Part shown: in pieces, positions 34,376 to 41,283 of the stretch
How positions within the stretch are numbered: the first letter of the stretch is position 1
Layout: each line of letters starts with the position of its first letter
Source: Escherichia hormaechei_A
GTDB lineage: Bacteria > Pseudomonadota > Gammaproteobacteria > Enterobacterales > Enterobacteriaceae
DNA: 64,000 bases
Direction: 5' to 3'
NCBI GenBank assembly: GCA_042434945.1
Contig: CP170191.1
Coordinates: 1,488,001-1,552,000 of the forward strand
Notes under the pieces: generated by a model
Seen by the model: the letters and a program-made list of their open reading frames with translations, nothing else
Databases searched by the model: none
Told to the model about the DNA's origin: nothing
Program-made: the position numbers and the translations under genes

Positions 34376-34407
34376 AAAGCCCTGCGGTTAACCCCGTAGG
34401 GCTTTTT
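34376..34407 (+). terminator. Late terminator tR'
   Basis: A strong hairpin AAAGCCCTGCGG/CCGTAGGGCTTT followed by T residues, about 25 bp beyond the expected pR' start. It should terminate late transcription until Q acts. Confidence 0.85.
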
Positions 34408-34486
34408 GCTTAATAGCAATTTAAGAATTACTAAAACCATACAACCCCGTAGTAACTTCTAATTTCCCAGCCATGCTGGTGGGAAA

Positions 34487-34678
34487 ATGGAAGAGGGTTG
34501 CTACTGGCTACAGCACAACGGCAAAATTCAGGTAACCTACTACACCGATGGTGTAACCGATGACCTTGAGACGGGCCAGTTGATAACTGGTGTCTGGCAT
34601 CTGACGCAGGGAGACGACATTTGCCACAACGGAAAGGTAGAGGTGATTGAAGACCTTCTGCCTGTACCATTTAAATGA
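34487..34678 (+). CDS. Small protein, paralogue A of a tandem pair
   Basis: A 63-aa protein, MEEGCYWLQHNGKIQVTYYT at its start, with GVWHLTQGDDICHNG in the second half. The gene at 35185-35373 encodes a clear paralogue sharing (M)xEGxYWxxHN, TG, GVWHLT and CHNG. No function known; the compact W/Y-rich pattern suggests a small beta fold. GGTGGG lies upstream. It is the first gene beyond tR', followed by two structured RNA elements. Confidence 0.65.
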   Translation: MEEGCYWLQHNGKIQVTYYTDGVTDDLETGQLITGVWHLTQGDDICHNGKVEVIEDLLPVPFK

Positions 34679-34768
34679 ATATATTCATCTGATTACGTGG
34701 CAGATTCTTCATACTGCACATATGCTTTCTAAGCATCCTGAGTAATGGATGTTTCTGAAAGCATTTTT

Positions 34769-34883
34769 GTGGTGGATCCCCCTAAGCGGAGGGGCGATTC
34801 AGCAGGACATTTCTCCAGAGTGTCCAACCAGCGCGCGGAAATGAATGCTGTGATCATTTCCACCGGGAGGCACCCGGCACCAC
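34769..34883 (+). ncRNA. Structured RNA element, copy 1
   Basis: A 115-nt element: GTGGTG and CACCAC ends pair; hairpin P1 is CCCCT/AGGGG around AAGCGG; the 3' hairpin is CCGGG-AGGCA-CCCGG. The middle holds GGACA/TGTCC and an 8-bp GGAAATGA/TCATTTCC stem. Three more copies follow at 34996, 37673 and 38962. There is no open frame with a start inside. A terminator lies 32 bp downstream. Whether it is a discrete sRNA or an mRNA leader domain is unknown. Confidence 0.7.
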
Positions 34884-34914
34884 TCCCTCAGTTATTGCCA
34901 ACTTAGCTATTTAT

Positions 34915-34942
34915 GCCTGCTTTTCCGAGCAGGCTTTTTTTT
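34915..34942 (+). terminator. Terminator after RNA element 1
   Basis: GCCTGC-TTTTCCGA-GCAGGC followed by eight T. Confidence 0.87.
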
Positions 34943-34995
34943 CATTTATTAATCATCCATTGACCAGATGAATGTTTCTTGTTTTAGTTATGAAT

Positions 34996-35102
34996 GTGGT
35001 GAATCCCATCTAAGCGATGGGGCGTCTGGTTAACTGCTATGTGCAGGTATGCACGCGACTTTGACGACCAGAGATAAGTCACCGGGAGGCACCCGGCGCC
35101 AC
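34996..35102 (+). ncRNA. Structured RNA element, copy 2
   Basis: A 107-nt element: closing helix GTGGTG/CGCCAC (one G-U pair), P1 CCCATC/GATGGG with different pairs from copy 1 but the stem kept, and the invariant CACCGGGAGGCACCCGG 3' hairpin. The middle is TCTGGT/ACCAGA enclosing GTGCA/TGCAC. It lies 82 bp before the second small paralogue. Confidence 0.7.
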
Positions 35103-35184
35103 ATCCTCAAAAAAACGTTTTGTCGACCACCAGGTTCTGAATCGTCATATACACTTCTAAATGAAACAATTTAAGAGGTGAATT

Positions 35185-35373
35185 ATGAAAGAGGGATATT
35201 ATTGGATTAGACACAATGACTGTGTCCAGATCGCCTACTTTTCGCACGGTAAAACTGAAGATATGGTTACAGGAAAAATAATCAGAGGCGTCTGGCATCT
35301 AACTCGTGGCTACGATCTTTGCCATAACGGTGAAGCGGTCGTTCTGGAAGGACCTATATCCCCACCTTTGTGA
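35185..35373 (+). CDS. Small protein, paralogue B of a tandem pair
   Basis: A 62-aa protein, MKEGYYWIRHNDCVQIAYFS at its start, paralogous to the product of 34487-34678 (shared GVWHLT and CHNG). AGAGGTGA provides a strong ribosome-binding site. It lies between RNA element 2 and the holin genes and ends at a terminator. Function unknown. Confidence 0.72.
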   Translation: MKEGYYWIRHNDCVQIAYFSHGKTEDMVTGKIIRGVWHLTRGYDLCHNGEAVVLEGPISPPL

Positions 35374-35390
35374 ACATACTTCGAAGAACA

Positions 35391-35412
35391 CAGGCTGCCT
35401 AAGGGCGGCCTT
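35391..35412 (+). terminator. Terminator after paralogue B
   Basis: AGGCTGCC-taa-GGGCGGCCT stem with a G-U pair and a run of six T. Confidence 0.75.
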
Positions 35413-35466
35413 TTTTATTTCCCCTCAAATTTACTGAGAGGATTCACAGCAATATGAGGGGGGCCG

Positions 35467-35853
35467 ATGTCCGATCCATTTTCCGGCACGGGGCTGGCCG
35501 GTTTAGCTTTGACTGGAGCCAGTGTCTACGGTCTATTGACCGGAACTGACTACGGTGTTGTTTTTGGTGCATTTGCGGGCGCCGTATTTTACATAGCGAC
35601 AGCGGCTGACCTAAGTGTGTTACGTCGGTTGGCATACTTCTTCGTGTCGTATATCGTCGGCATTCTTTGTTCGGGGCTGTTGGGTTCAAAACTCACATCC
35701 TGGACGGGGTACACCGAGAAGCCTCTGGATGCTATCGGTGCCGTAATAGCTTCTGCGTTAGCGGTTCAAATCCTTACGTTCCTGAACAAGCAGGACATTG
35801 GCTCGCTGGTGGCGCTGATAACGCGCCGGGGAGGTTCGGGTGGTACTAAATGA
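35467..35853 (+). CDS. Holin (LydA/phage_holin_3-like)
   Basis: A 128-aa membrane protein with about four hydrophobic segments (12-28, 30-48, 54-75, 88-105) and a short charged C-terminus (ITRRGGSGGTK). It resembles LydA-type phage holins. It starts the lysis cassette and overlaps the next gene by 14 bp. It would form the inner-membrane hole that releases the endolysin. Confidence 0.8.
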   Translation: MSDPFSGTGLAGLALTGASVYGLLTGTDYGVVFGAFAGAVFYIATAADLSVLRRLAYFFVSYIVGILCSGLLGSKLTSWTGYTEKPLDAIGAVIASALAVQILTFLNKQDIGSLVALITRRGGSGGTK

Positions 35854-36121
35854 CCCAACAGCAACTATCAACGCGCTGCTCTGCGCCGGTGTTGTGATTA
35901 CTCTGATGTTTTATCGCCGTGGCGATTCGCGGCATCGGCCATGGATTTCGCGTTTAGCCTGGCTGATTACCGTCACATACAGCGCTGTACCGCTGGCGTA
36001 CCTGTGTGGGATTTACCCGCATTCATCATGGGCCACCATTGCGGCAAACATCATATTCCTTTCCGTGCTGGTGGCCGTCAAAGGCAACGTTGCACGTCTG
36101 GTTGATCATCTGAGGCACTAA
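35840..36121 (+). CDS. Second holin-like membrane protein
   Basis: A 93-aa protein with three hydrophobic segments (about 9-26, 38-57, 63-83), matching small class I holin-type proteins (holin_3_7-like). It overlaps the first holin gene and its stop overlaps the endolysin start by one base (TAATG). It could be the holin with the 128-aa protein as partner or antiholin, or the reverse. Confidence 0.72.
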   Translation: MVLNDPTATINALLCAGVVITLMFYRRGDSRHRPWISRLAWLITVTYSAVPLAYLCGIYPHSSWATIAANIIFLSVLVAVKGNVARLVDHLRH

Positions 36122-36750
36122 TGAATCAAACACAATTTCAGAAGGCGGCTGGTATCAGCGCCGGGTTAGCTGCGCGCTGGTTTCCGCATATCGACGCCGC
36201 TATGAAGGAATACGGTATAACCGCACCGCTTGATCTGGCGATGTTTATTGCCCAGATGGGGCATGAAAGCACAAGATTTACCCGGCTGGTAGAGAGCCTG
36301 AATTACGCGGTTGAAAACCTGGTACCGACGTTCGGTAGCCACCGCATCACATCACAGCAAGCCGCTGCACTTGGCAGAACGGCAACGCAACCGGCAAACC
36401 AGAAAGCGATCGCTAATCTGGTATACGGTGGTGAGTGGGGAAAAGAACACCTGGGCAATCAGGTTGCCGGTGATGGATGGAAATATCGCGGTCGCGGGCT
36501 GAAACAGGTTACTGGTCTGAGTAACTATCGCAGTTGTGGCCAGGCGTTGAAACTGGACCTTGTAACCCACCCGGAACTGCTTGAAGAGGATGAATACGCC
36601 GCGCGCTCAGCCGCATGGTTCTATGCCTCCCGCGGTTGCCTTCTTCATTCCGGCGACGTTGAGCGCGTGACACTATTAATCAATGGCGGCCGCAACGGGC
36701 TGGAAAAACGCCGTGCGTTGTTTAACCTGGCGAAATCAGTTCTGGTATGA
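36121..36750 (+). CDS. Endolysin, glycoside hydrolase family 19
   Basis: A 209-aa GH19 (chitinase-like) muramidase: FIAQMGHESTRFTRLVESLNY (E49 and E58 are the likely catalytic pair), GDGWKYRGRGLKQVTGLSNY and LINGG. There is no signal sequence, so it needs a holin. Being GH19, it is structurally unlike the C-type lysozymes that Ivy proteins inhibit, so the prophage's inhibitors should not block its own lysis enzyme. Confidence 0.92.
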   Translation: MNQTQFQKAAGISAGLAARWFPHIDAAMKEYGITAPLDLAMFIAQMGHESTRFTRLVESLNYAVENLVPTFGSHRITSQQAAALGRTATQPANQKAIANLVYGGEWGKEHLGNQVAGDGWKYRGRGLKQVTGLSNYRSCGQALKLDLVTHPELLEEDEYAARSAAWFYASRGCLLHSGDVERVTLLINGGRNGLEKRRALFNLAKSVLV

Positions 36751-36757
36751 GGTGAGT

Positions 36758-37033
36758 GTGGGTATCGAGACAATAATCGGGCTGGCCGCACTGGTCATTT
36801 CCACTATCGCCGGCGCTTTTGGCCTGGGCCATATTCGCGGCACCAGCAAAGCAGAAGCTAAAGCCGACCAGCAGCGAACCGAAGATAACGCAGCGGCAAT
36901 GGTCGCAGCAGCCGAACGCAGGGTAGAAACAACGAAAGAGGCCAGCAATGTACATCAGACTGTTAATCATATGCCTGGCGACGATGTTGATCGCGAGCTG
37001 CGTAACGAATGGAAGCGTCCCGGTGGTGGTTGA
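36758..37033 (+). CDS. Inner-membrane spanin (Rz-like)
   Basis: A 91-aa protein from GTG 36758, preceded by GAGGTGA. The N-terminal transmembrane helix (about 3-22, IETIIGLAALVISTIAGAFG) is followed by an alanine/charged coiled coil. The partner Rz1 gene is embedded out of frame at its 3' end, the typical spanin arrangement. Spanins fuse inner and outer membranes at the last step of lysis. Confidence 0.82.
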   Translation: MGIETIIGLAALVISTIAGAFGLGHIRGTSKAEAKADQQRTEDNAAAMVAAAERRVETTKEASNVHQTVNHMPGDDVDRELRNEWKRPGGG

Positions 37034-37160
37034 TACCGGTTGTGATTGGGTGAAGCCAATCTTCCTGACGGATCAAGACATCGACGTTCTGGACCGCCAG
37101 ACGAAGAAAGACATCCTGGCGCATAACAAAGCATGGAAAGCAAATTGCGGGAAAAATTGA
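36948..37160 (+). CDS. Outer-membrane spanin lipoprotein (Rz1-like)
   Basis: A 70-aa lipoprotein with signal peptide and lipobox LIASC (C18), then a short region with CDWVKPIFLTDQDIDVLDRQ and a second half seen in related o-spanins. It starts inside Rz in the +1 frame and extends 127 bp past it. A decayed second copy lies at about 38684-38848. Confidence 0.82.
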   Translation: MYIRLLIICLATMLIASCVTNGSVPVVVDTGCDWVKPIFLTDQDIDVLDRQTKKDILAHNKAWKANCGKN

Positions 37161-37219
37161 GCCTCATCCCTGAGGTTCGGACACAGTCTCTCCTCTGGAC
37201 TTTAACCGTAGCAAATATT
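36985..37219 (+). repeat. Duplicated block A, spanin end and downstream DNA
   Basis: Matches 38684-38916: shared Rz1 coding sequence and a shared 3' flank containing ACACAGTCTCTCCTCTGGAC. Each copy is followed by a structured RNA element and a second similar stretch beginning GGAGTCTCAGTTT. Confidence 0.75.
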
Positions 37220-37672
37220 GAGAATTCTGTTATACAAATGGACAATTCTTGTGGCGCAGATGATTAATTAGCAGGGAAAAGCTTGAACAAATCAGGGTGG
37301 CTCATCCTTGAGCACACGGGTAGTCCTGAACGACGACTTCACCTGACATAGCAAAGTCTATGTAAGAGTCTAGAAAACAATGAGTATTTATCAAGGCGGG
37401 AAAGGAAAAAAGTCCCTTCCGAAATGAAATCCTGCAATTCGGAAGGGAGACCAAAGGGGTCATCATTACAAGAGAATGTAAATGTAATCCATTTCTCAAA
37501 AGTAAAAAGGTGTATTAAATAAATAACTCAAAGGAACGAAAATCTACTTTCTTCTAATGCCTGATGGGTATATGGAATGAATGATTAGCGAAGAATTTTA
37601 ACAATGCTCACAACTTTATTTTGTCTGTCAGCTACATTTTAATGGCACGAGTGATTCGATATCTCTGCCATA
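37220..37672. other. AT-rich interval before RNA element 3
   Basis: No credible gene. It lies between the spanin genes and the third RNA element; short frames lack ribosome-binding sites. Confidence 0.4.
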
Positions 37673-37773
37673 CAGATGAATCCCCCTGAGCGGAGGGGCA
37701 ACCAGTCACTGCTGGACGTAATGTTGCGGGTTTGCTGAGTGATGCAAGTCCACCGGGAGGCACCCGGCATCTG
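37673..37773 (+). ncRNA. Structured RNA element, copy 3
   Basis: A 101-nt element. The closing helix is CAGATG/CATCTG, three base pairs changed on both strands relative to GTGGTG/CACCAC. P1 CCCCT/AGGGG and the 3' hairpin CCGGG-AGGCA-CCCGG are kept; the middle has CCAG/CTGG and TCACT/AGTGA pairings. A terminator follows 70 bp downstream. Confidence 0.72.
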
Positions 37774-37843
37774 AATGCTTGACTAAAGGAATAGGGTACA
37801 CGTCGAAATGAGTGCGAAGTAATACCTACTTACTGCTAGACCC

Positions 37844-37873
37844 AGCCAGTTCTGTCCGAGCTGGCTTTTTTTT
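37844..37873 (+). terminator. Terminator after RNA element 3
   Basis: AGCCAG/CTGGCT stem and eight T. A second short palindrome, AGCCCTCTCAGAGAGGGCT, follows within 30 bp. Confidence 0.82.
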
Positions 37874-37903
37874 GCAAAAAAAAGCCCTCTCAGAGAGGGC
37901 TAC

Positions 37904-38035
37904 AGGAGTCTCAGTTTCGTTGCTCTTTTTATTGATGTTCCCCGGAGTTGGCATTCTCCGCATCAGAGTCATGTATAGCCTGGCAGCCAGGCAGATAACA
38001 ACAAGCGTAAGCGTGGGATATTAAGAATTTCCTCA
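37904..38035. repeat. Duplicated stretch beginning GGAGTCTCAGTTT (copy A)
   Basis: Diverged match to about 39183-39310: GGAGTCTCAGTTT, then TTGCTCTTTTTAT, GGAGTTGGCA, CATCAGAGTC and ACAAGC. On the minus strand both retain a peptide resembling CQAIHDSDAENANS, so it may be the relic of a small minus-strand gene. Confidence 0.6.
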
Positions 38036-38363
38036 GGTTGTCTTCACTTGTGGATGGGCTAAAGATCTTGAAGCAATAAGCGGGTTGACCGCAGCCATAA
38101 GGCCATGCAGCAGCCATAATGCTGCCCCGAGTCGCGTAATGGCGAGCAGGTATAGCATACCGTGGTGAGGGTTAATAAGGGGAAATGCTCCGATAGGGCA
38201 GCGCGAACGCCAGACGCGTACCGGTTTTAAGTGTCGATGAAACGACAGCAGCTCAAGGGCAGGAGTGTGGCAACTCCAGGAAGTGGCAGCAATTACTAAG
38301 CTCAGCTGCTGGTGGGCTTAATAAGGTCTTTCTACATTTATTTGAGATGCGGCCTTAGCATAT
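38036..38363. other. Gap with no gene
   Basis: I see no gene in this stretch between the copy A repeat and the 78-aa minus-strand gene. Confidence 0.35.
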
Positions 38364-38600
38364 TTAAATAATTTTTATGACGGTTCCGGCATCTTTTAAT
38401 TTTGTGTAAGTAAAACCCACCGCTCCGAAAAATGATGCGCAAAGGAATATCAAAGCGAAGAGCATTACGTAGAAGCTGACGTCACCCTTAACAGAAAACT
38501 GATAAATTGCAAAAAAGCATAGTAAGATGAATGCTGTCAGGGAGGAAAGTGCAATAAAAGAATAAAGAAAAATCATGAGCAGGTCGTCCTGACTTAACAT
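38364..38600 (-). CDS. Small two-helix membrane protein (minus strand)
   Basis: A 78-aa protein with two long hydrophobic segments, about 8-32 and 42-64, and a lysine-rich end. It reads against the late operon, which suggests independent expression from the lysogen. The ribosome-binding site is weak. No family recognised. Confidence 0.45.
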   Translation of the reverse strand: MLSQDDLLMIFLYSFIALSSLTAFILLCFFAIYQFSVKGDVSFYVMLFALIFLCASFFGAVGFTYTKLKDAGTVIKII

Positions 38601-38683
38601 ATGTCAAACCATTGTATCTACAGCCTGGCGGATTACCAACCTGCTTCAATACAACGCGCTTCAAAAAGGTAACCTACGCATCG

Positions 38684-38848
38684 TTTATCGCGAGCAGCGT
38701 AAAATGTGGAAGCATCCCAGTGGTGGTTAAAACCTCCTGTGACTGGGTAAAACCAATCTACCTGACTGATCACGACATCGACGTTCTTGATCGGCAGACA
38801 AAGCGCGACATCTTGACGCATAACAAAGCGTGGCAGGCGAACTGCCAT
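38684..38848 (+). pseudogene. Decayed Rz1-like spanin copy
   Basis: The frame reads SIPVVVKTSCDWVKPIYLTD and VLDRQTKRDILTHNKAWQAN, clearly matching Rz1 at 36948-37160. The lipobox cysteine is lost (IASS instead of IASC), no signal peptide or start codon precedes it, and no Rz frame is intact. It is a leftover of a duplicated block. Confidence 0.78.
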
Positions 38849-38961
38849 ACAAGATATAGCCTCATCCATGAGGCTCTGACACAGTCTCTCCTCTGGACTT
38901 TAACCGTAGCAAAGTCTCACAACTCCGCACTCGATCGGCATTCATGTGTTACAGTTAGACC

Positions 38962-39092
38962 GTGGTGAATCCCCCTCAGCGGCGGGGCTAATTAACCTGA
39001 CGACTCTTCTTCATGAGGGCATCGTGAATTTCTGAAGCAAGCGGGTCATGGTTGGTTAACCAAAAGGCTCACCGGGAGGCACCCGGCACCAC
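38962..39092 (+). ncRNA. Structured RNA element, copy 4
   Basis: A 131-nt element, the longest copy: closing helix GTGGTG/CACCAC, P1 CCCC/GGGG, invariant CACCGGGAGGCACCCGG, and a larger middle domain closed by TTAACC/GGTTAA. It lies upstream of the third ivy homologue and ends 336 bp before it. Confidence 0.7.
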
Positions 39093-39182
39093 ATCTATAC
39101 GAACCGCAGGTCATCAACTGGTAGGCTGGGTAATACTTATCGCGAATAAGTGATAAAAAATGCCCCCCAACCAGGAGGGCAA

Positions 39183-39310
39183 GAGGAGTCTCAGTTTTAC
39201 TTGCTCTTTTTTATCGATGGTTCCCTGGAGTTGGCAATCTCCTCATCAGAGTCTTGAAGAGCTTGGCAGTTAGCCAGTAATCAACAAGCATAAGCGCTAG
39301 TGATTAAGAT
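39183..39310. repeat. Duplicated stretch beginning GGAGTCTCAGTTT (copy B)
   Basis: Second copy of the stretch at 37904-38035. Its minus-strand frame is interrupted by a stop, so it is not coding as a whole. Confidence 0.55.
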
Positions 39311-39428
39311 AATCCTTACCTAACCATTTGTGCTGGGCAGTATCATTAAATACTCTGATTATCCATAAGGCTGACATAGCGACGGCAAAGGTATAGAGTT
39401 GAAGTGTTTTTATGGAACGAGGAATAAC

Positions 39429-39842
39429 ATGAAGGTTAAAGTGATTATCGCTGCTATAGCTTTGGTTTCGTTCAGTGCTGTTGCTGACGAGGGGCAGTAT
39501 CTCTCTGACTTCGCCAGTGCAAAAAGCACCTCTAAAAGCTACTCCCAGCTTATTAGTAAAAACAAATTACCTGAATGGGTAAAAAGTGGTGGCACAAGCA
39601 CACCATCAACCGAAGTTACAGTTGCAGGCAAAAAGTATATTGCACTGTCAGGGTGTAAACCTCATAGTTGTCCAGAACAGAATATTGCTGTTCTCTACTC
39701 ACCTGATAACGGTGATATCCATGGTGTGTTTTCTGATTTCAATGCAGAAAAGAACCAAGAGACATTGACCTGGTTAAACCTGGATCCGATTGATTCTGAT
39801 GCGATGAAAAATGCGCTTTTCAATCGGATGTACGGCAATTAA
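39429..39842 (+). CDS. Ivy-family lysozyme inhibitor homologue (copy 3)
   Basis: A 137-aa secreted protein with a signal peptide ending about SAVA (residue 19), then NKLPEWVKSGGTSTPS and CKPHSC at 76-81. The inhibitory K and H are present, with D replaced by S. The C-terminus is shorter and lacks the FAALSGSL motif of copies 1 and 2. GAGGAATAAC gives the start; an upstream in-frame ATG would add 10 residues. It lies between lysis and terminase genes, so it may be read by the late operon. Confidence 0.82.
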   Translation: MKVKVIIAAIALVSFSAVADEGQYLSDFASAKSTSKSYSQLISKNKLPEWVKSGGTSTPSTEVTVAGKKYIALSGCKPHSCPEQNIAVLYSPDNGDIHGVFSDFNAEKNQETLTWLNLDPIDSDAMKNALFNRMYGN

Positions 39843-39921
39843 ATAGCCCAAGCTTCAAACTGCAATCCACCAGTTTGAGGCTTCAAAACACAAATCAATC
39901 GCCTCACAATGTGTTGGTCGC

Positions 39922-40182
39922 TCACATCGCACCCTCATTCCGCTTAACTTTAGCAATGAATTCCTCTGTGAATGATAGACCCGCTATGATTTCCGAATTT
40001 AAGGCGGAAGCACCAAATTTGCTTACAAGGTCCAGAAGAGTTTCATAAGTCTGGATGAGTTCCATTAGATCGGAAATCACTAATTGGTCATGCTCAGTGC
40101 GCAAATGTGACCGGGCAGAGGCATGATGCACTATCCACTCGAGATTGGCCTTGATTTTGTGAACATCATCATAGTTATACAT
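39922..40182 (-). CDS. Hypothetical 86-aa helical protein (minus strand)
   Basis: A charged, mostly helical 86-aa protein, MYNYDDVHKIKANLEWIVHH at its start. It reads against the late operon between ivy copy 3 and the terminase. No clear Shine-Dalgarno and no family is recognised, so the call is tentative. Confidence 0.4.
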   Translation of the reverse strand: MYNYDDVHKIKANLEWIVHHASARSHLRTEHDQLVISDLMELIQTYETLLDLVSKFGASALNSEIIAGLSFTEEFIAKVKRNEGAM

Positions 40183-40293
40183 ATTTAATAAGCTTAAATC
40201 CTCATTTCAAGATTTCTTTGAGAAAAACACTTCCTTGCTTCAAACACTGAAGCTGTGAGTGACGTCTAAAGTTCATTTAGTTTAGAGGTGACA

Positions 40294-41283
40294 ATGGCTA
40301 AGCCGGACTGGGGCGAGCTGCAGAAGCGGTTCCTGTCTGATCACGCTGCTACTGGCATATCCCCTAAGAAATGGTGCGAGGCACATAATCTTAATTATGT
40401 AACTGCTCGCCGCTATATCAAGAAAACTGCTGCGCAAAATACAAAAATTTACCCGCAAAAGATAGTGCGCACTGCGCAGAATGATAAAAGCGCAGATGAG
40501 CTGGTGGCTATAAAGCTAAGCGCGAGGGTAAAGCACTTTATTGCTGAATACCTGAAGGATAATAACGCCACGGCAGCCGCTGCACGTGCTGGCTATAGTG
40601 ACCCAAACTATGGTCGTCAGCTAATAGCGAATCCTAACGTTGCGCAGGCAATTGCGCAGCAGCAAAAAGCCTCCATTGAGCGCACGCTTGGCAGTGCCGA
40701 TGAAGTCCTCGCACAGATGTGGCAGCTTGCCACCTTCGATGCAAACCAACTTTCGCAGTATCGCCGCGGTGCGTGTCGTTACTGCTGGGGCTTCGGCCAC
40801 CACTATCAGTGGCGTGACGCTGTAGAGTTCGAAGAGGAAACAGCAAAGGCGGAGGGAAGGGAAGGGGCAAGGCTGCCGCAAGATACAGGCGGCTATGGCT
40901 ACGATCACACCAGAGAGCCTAACCCTGGCTGTCCGCGCTGCAACGGCGATGGTATTGGCCAGCCGTATTTCGCCGACACCCGTAAACTCTCCCCTGTTGC
41001 TGCTCTGGCTTATTCCGGTGTGAAGCTGGGGAAGAATGGCGTCGAAATAACAGCTATCAGCCGTGAGCGAATGTTCGAAGCCGTAATGAAACGGCTTGGC
41101 CTGGCGGATAGCGAGTTCGCTCAGCGTCTCCAGCAGATCGAAATCGACCGCCGGCAGCTGGAAGTGGAAAAACTCCGCAAAGAGCTGGCCGGTGATGGTG
41201 ATGGTGACGAACCGACCCCAGTTCAGATCAATATCAACGTAGTGGACGCGAGGGCGGAAGATGGGGATCAGCCCGACGCTTAA
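40294..41283 (+). CDS. Terminase small subunit
   Basis: A 329-aa protein. The N-terminal part has an HTH-like segment (ATGISPKKWCEAHNLNYVTARRYIKK, about 18-43) and a terminase small-subunit core (LKDNNATAAAARAGYSDPNYGRQL, about 90-113). A Cys cluster follows (CRYCWGFGH, GCPRCNGDGIG), suggesting a zinc site. It recognises pac/cos DNA and loads the large subunit. AGAGGTGA precedes the start; its 3' end overlaps the large-subunit gene. Confidence 0.88.
   Translation: MAKPDWGELQKRFLSDHAATGISPKKWCEAHNLNYVTARRYIKKTAAQNTKIYPQKIVRTAQNDKSADELVAIKLSARVKHFIAEYLKDNNATAAAARAGYSDPNYGRQLIANPNVAQAIAQQQKASIERTLGSADEVLAQMWQLATFDANQLSQYRRGACRYCWGFGHHYQWRDAVEFEEETAKAEGREGARLPQDTGGYGYDHTREPNPGCPRCNGDGIGQPYFADTRKLSPVAALAYSGVKLGKNGVEITAISRERMFEAVMKRLGLADSEFAQRLQQIEIDRRQLEVEKLRKELAGDGDGDEPTPVQININVVDARAEDGDQPDA

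Noticed and set aside
34769..35102. tRNA genes in the multi-arm RNA elements
   Set aside because: The arm sizes, loop sequences and missing T-loop consensus do not fit a tRNA, and the middle domain varies between copies.
37929..38117. 62-aa minus-strand gene in the repeat copy A
   Set aside because: The matching frame in copy B carries a stop, and no start signal is present; treated as a relic.
38612..38968. Intact 118-aa gene on the plus strand
   Set aside because: It begins at an unsupported TTG, and its useful part is a decayed Rz1 without signal peptide or lipobox.
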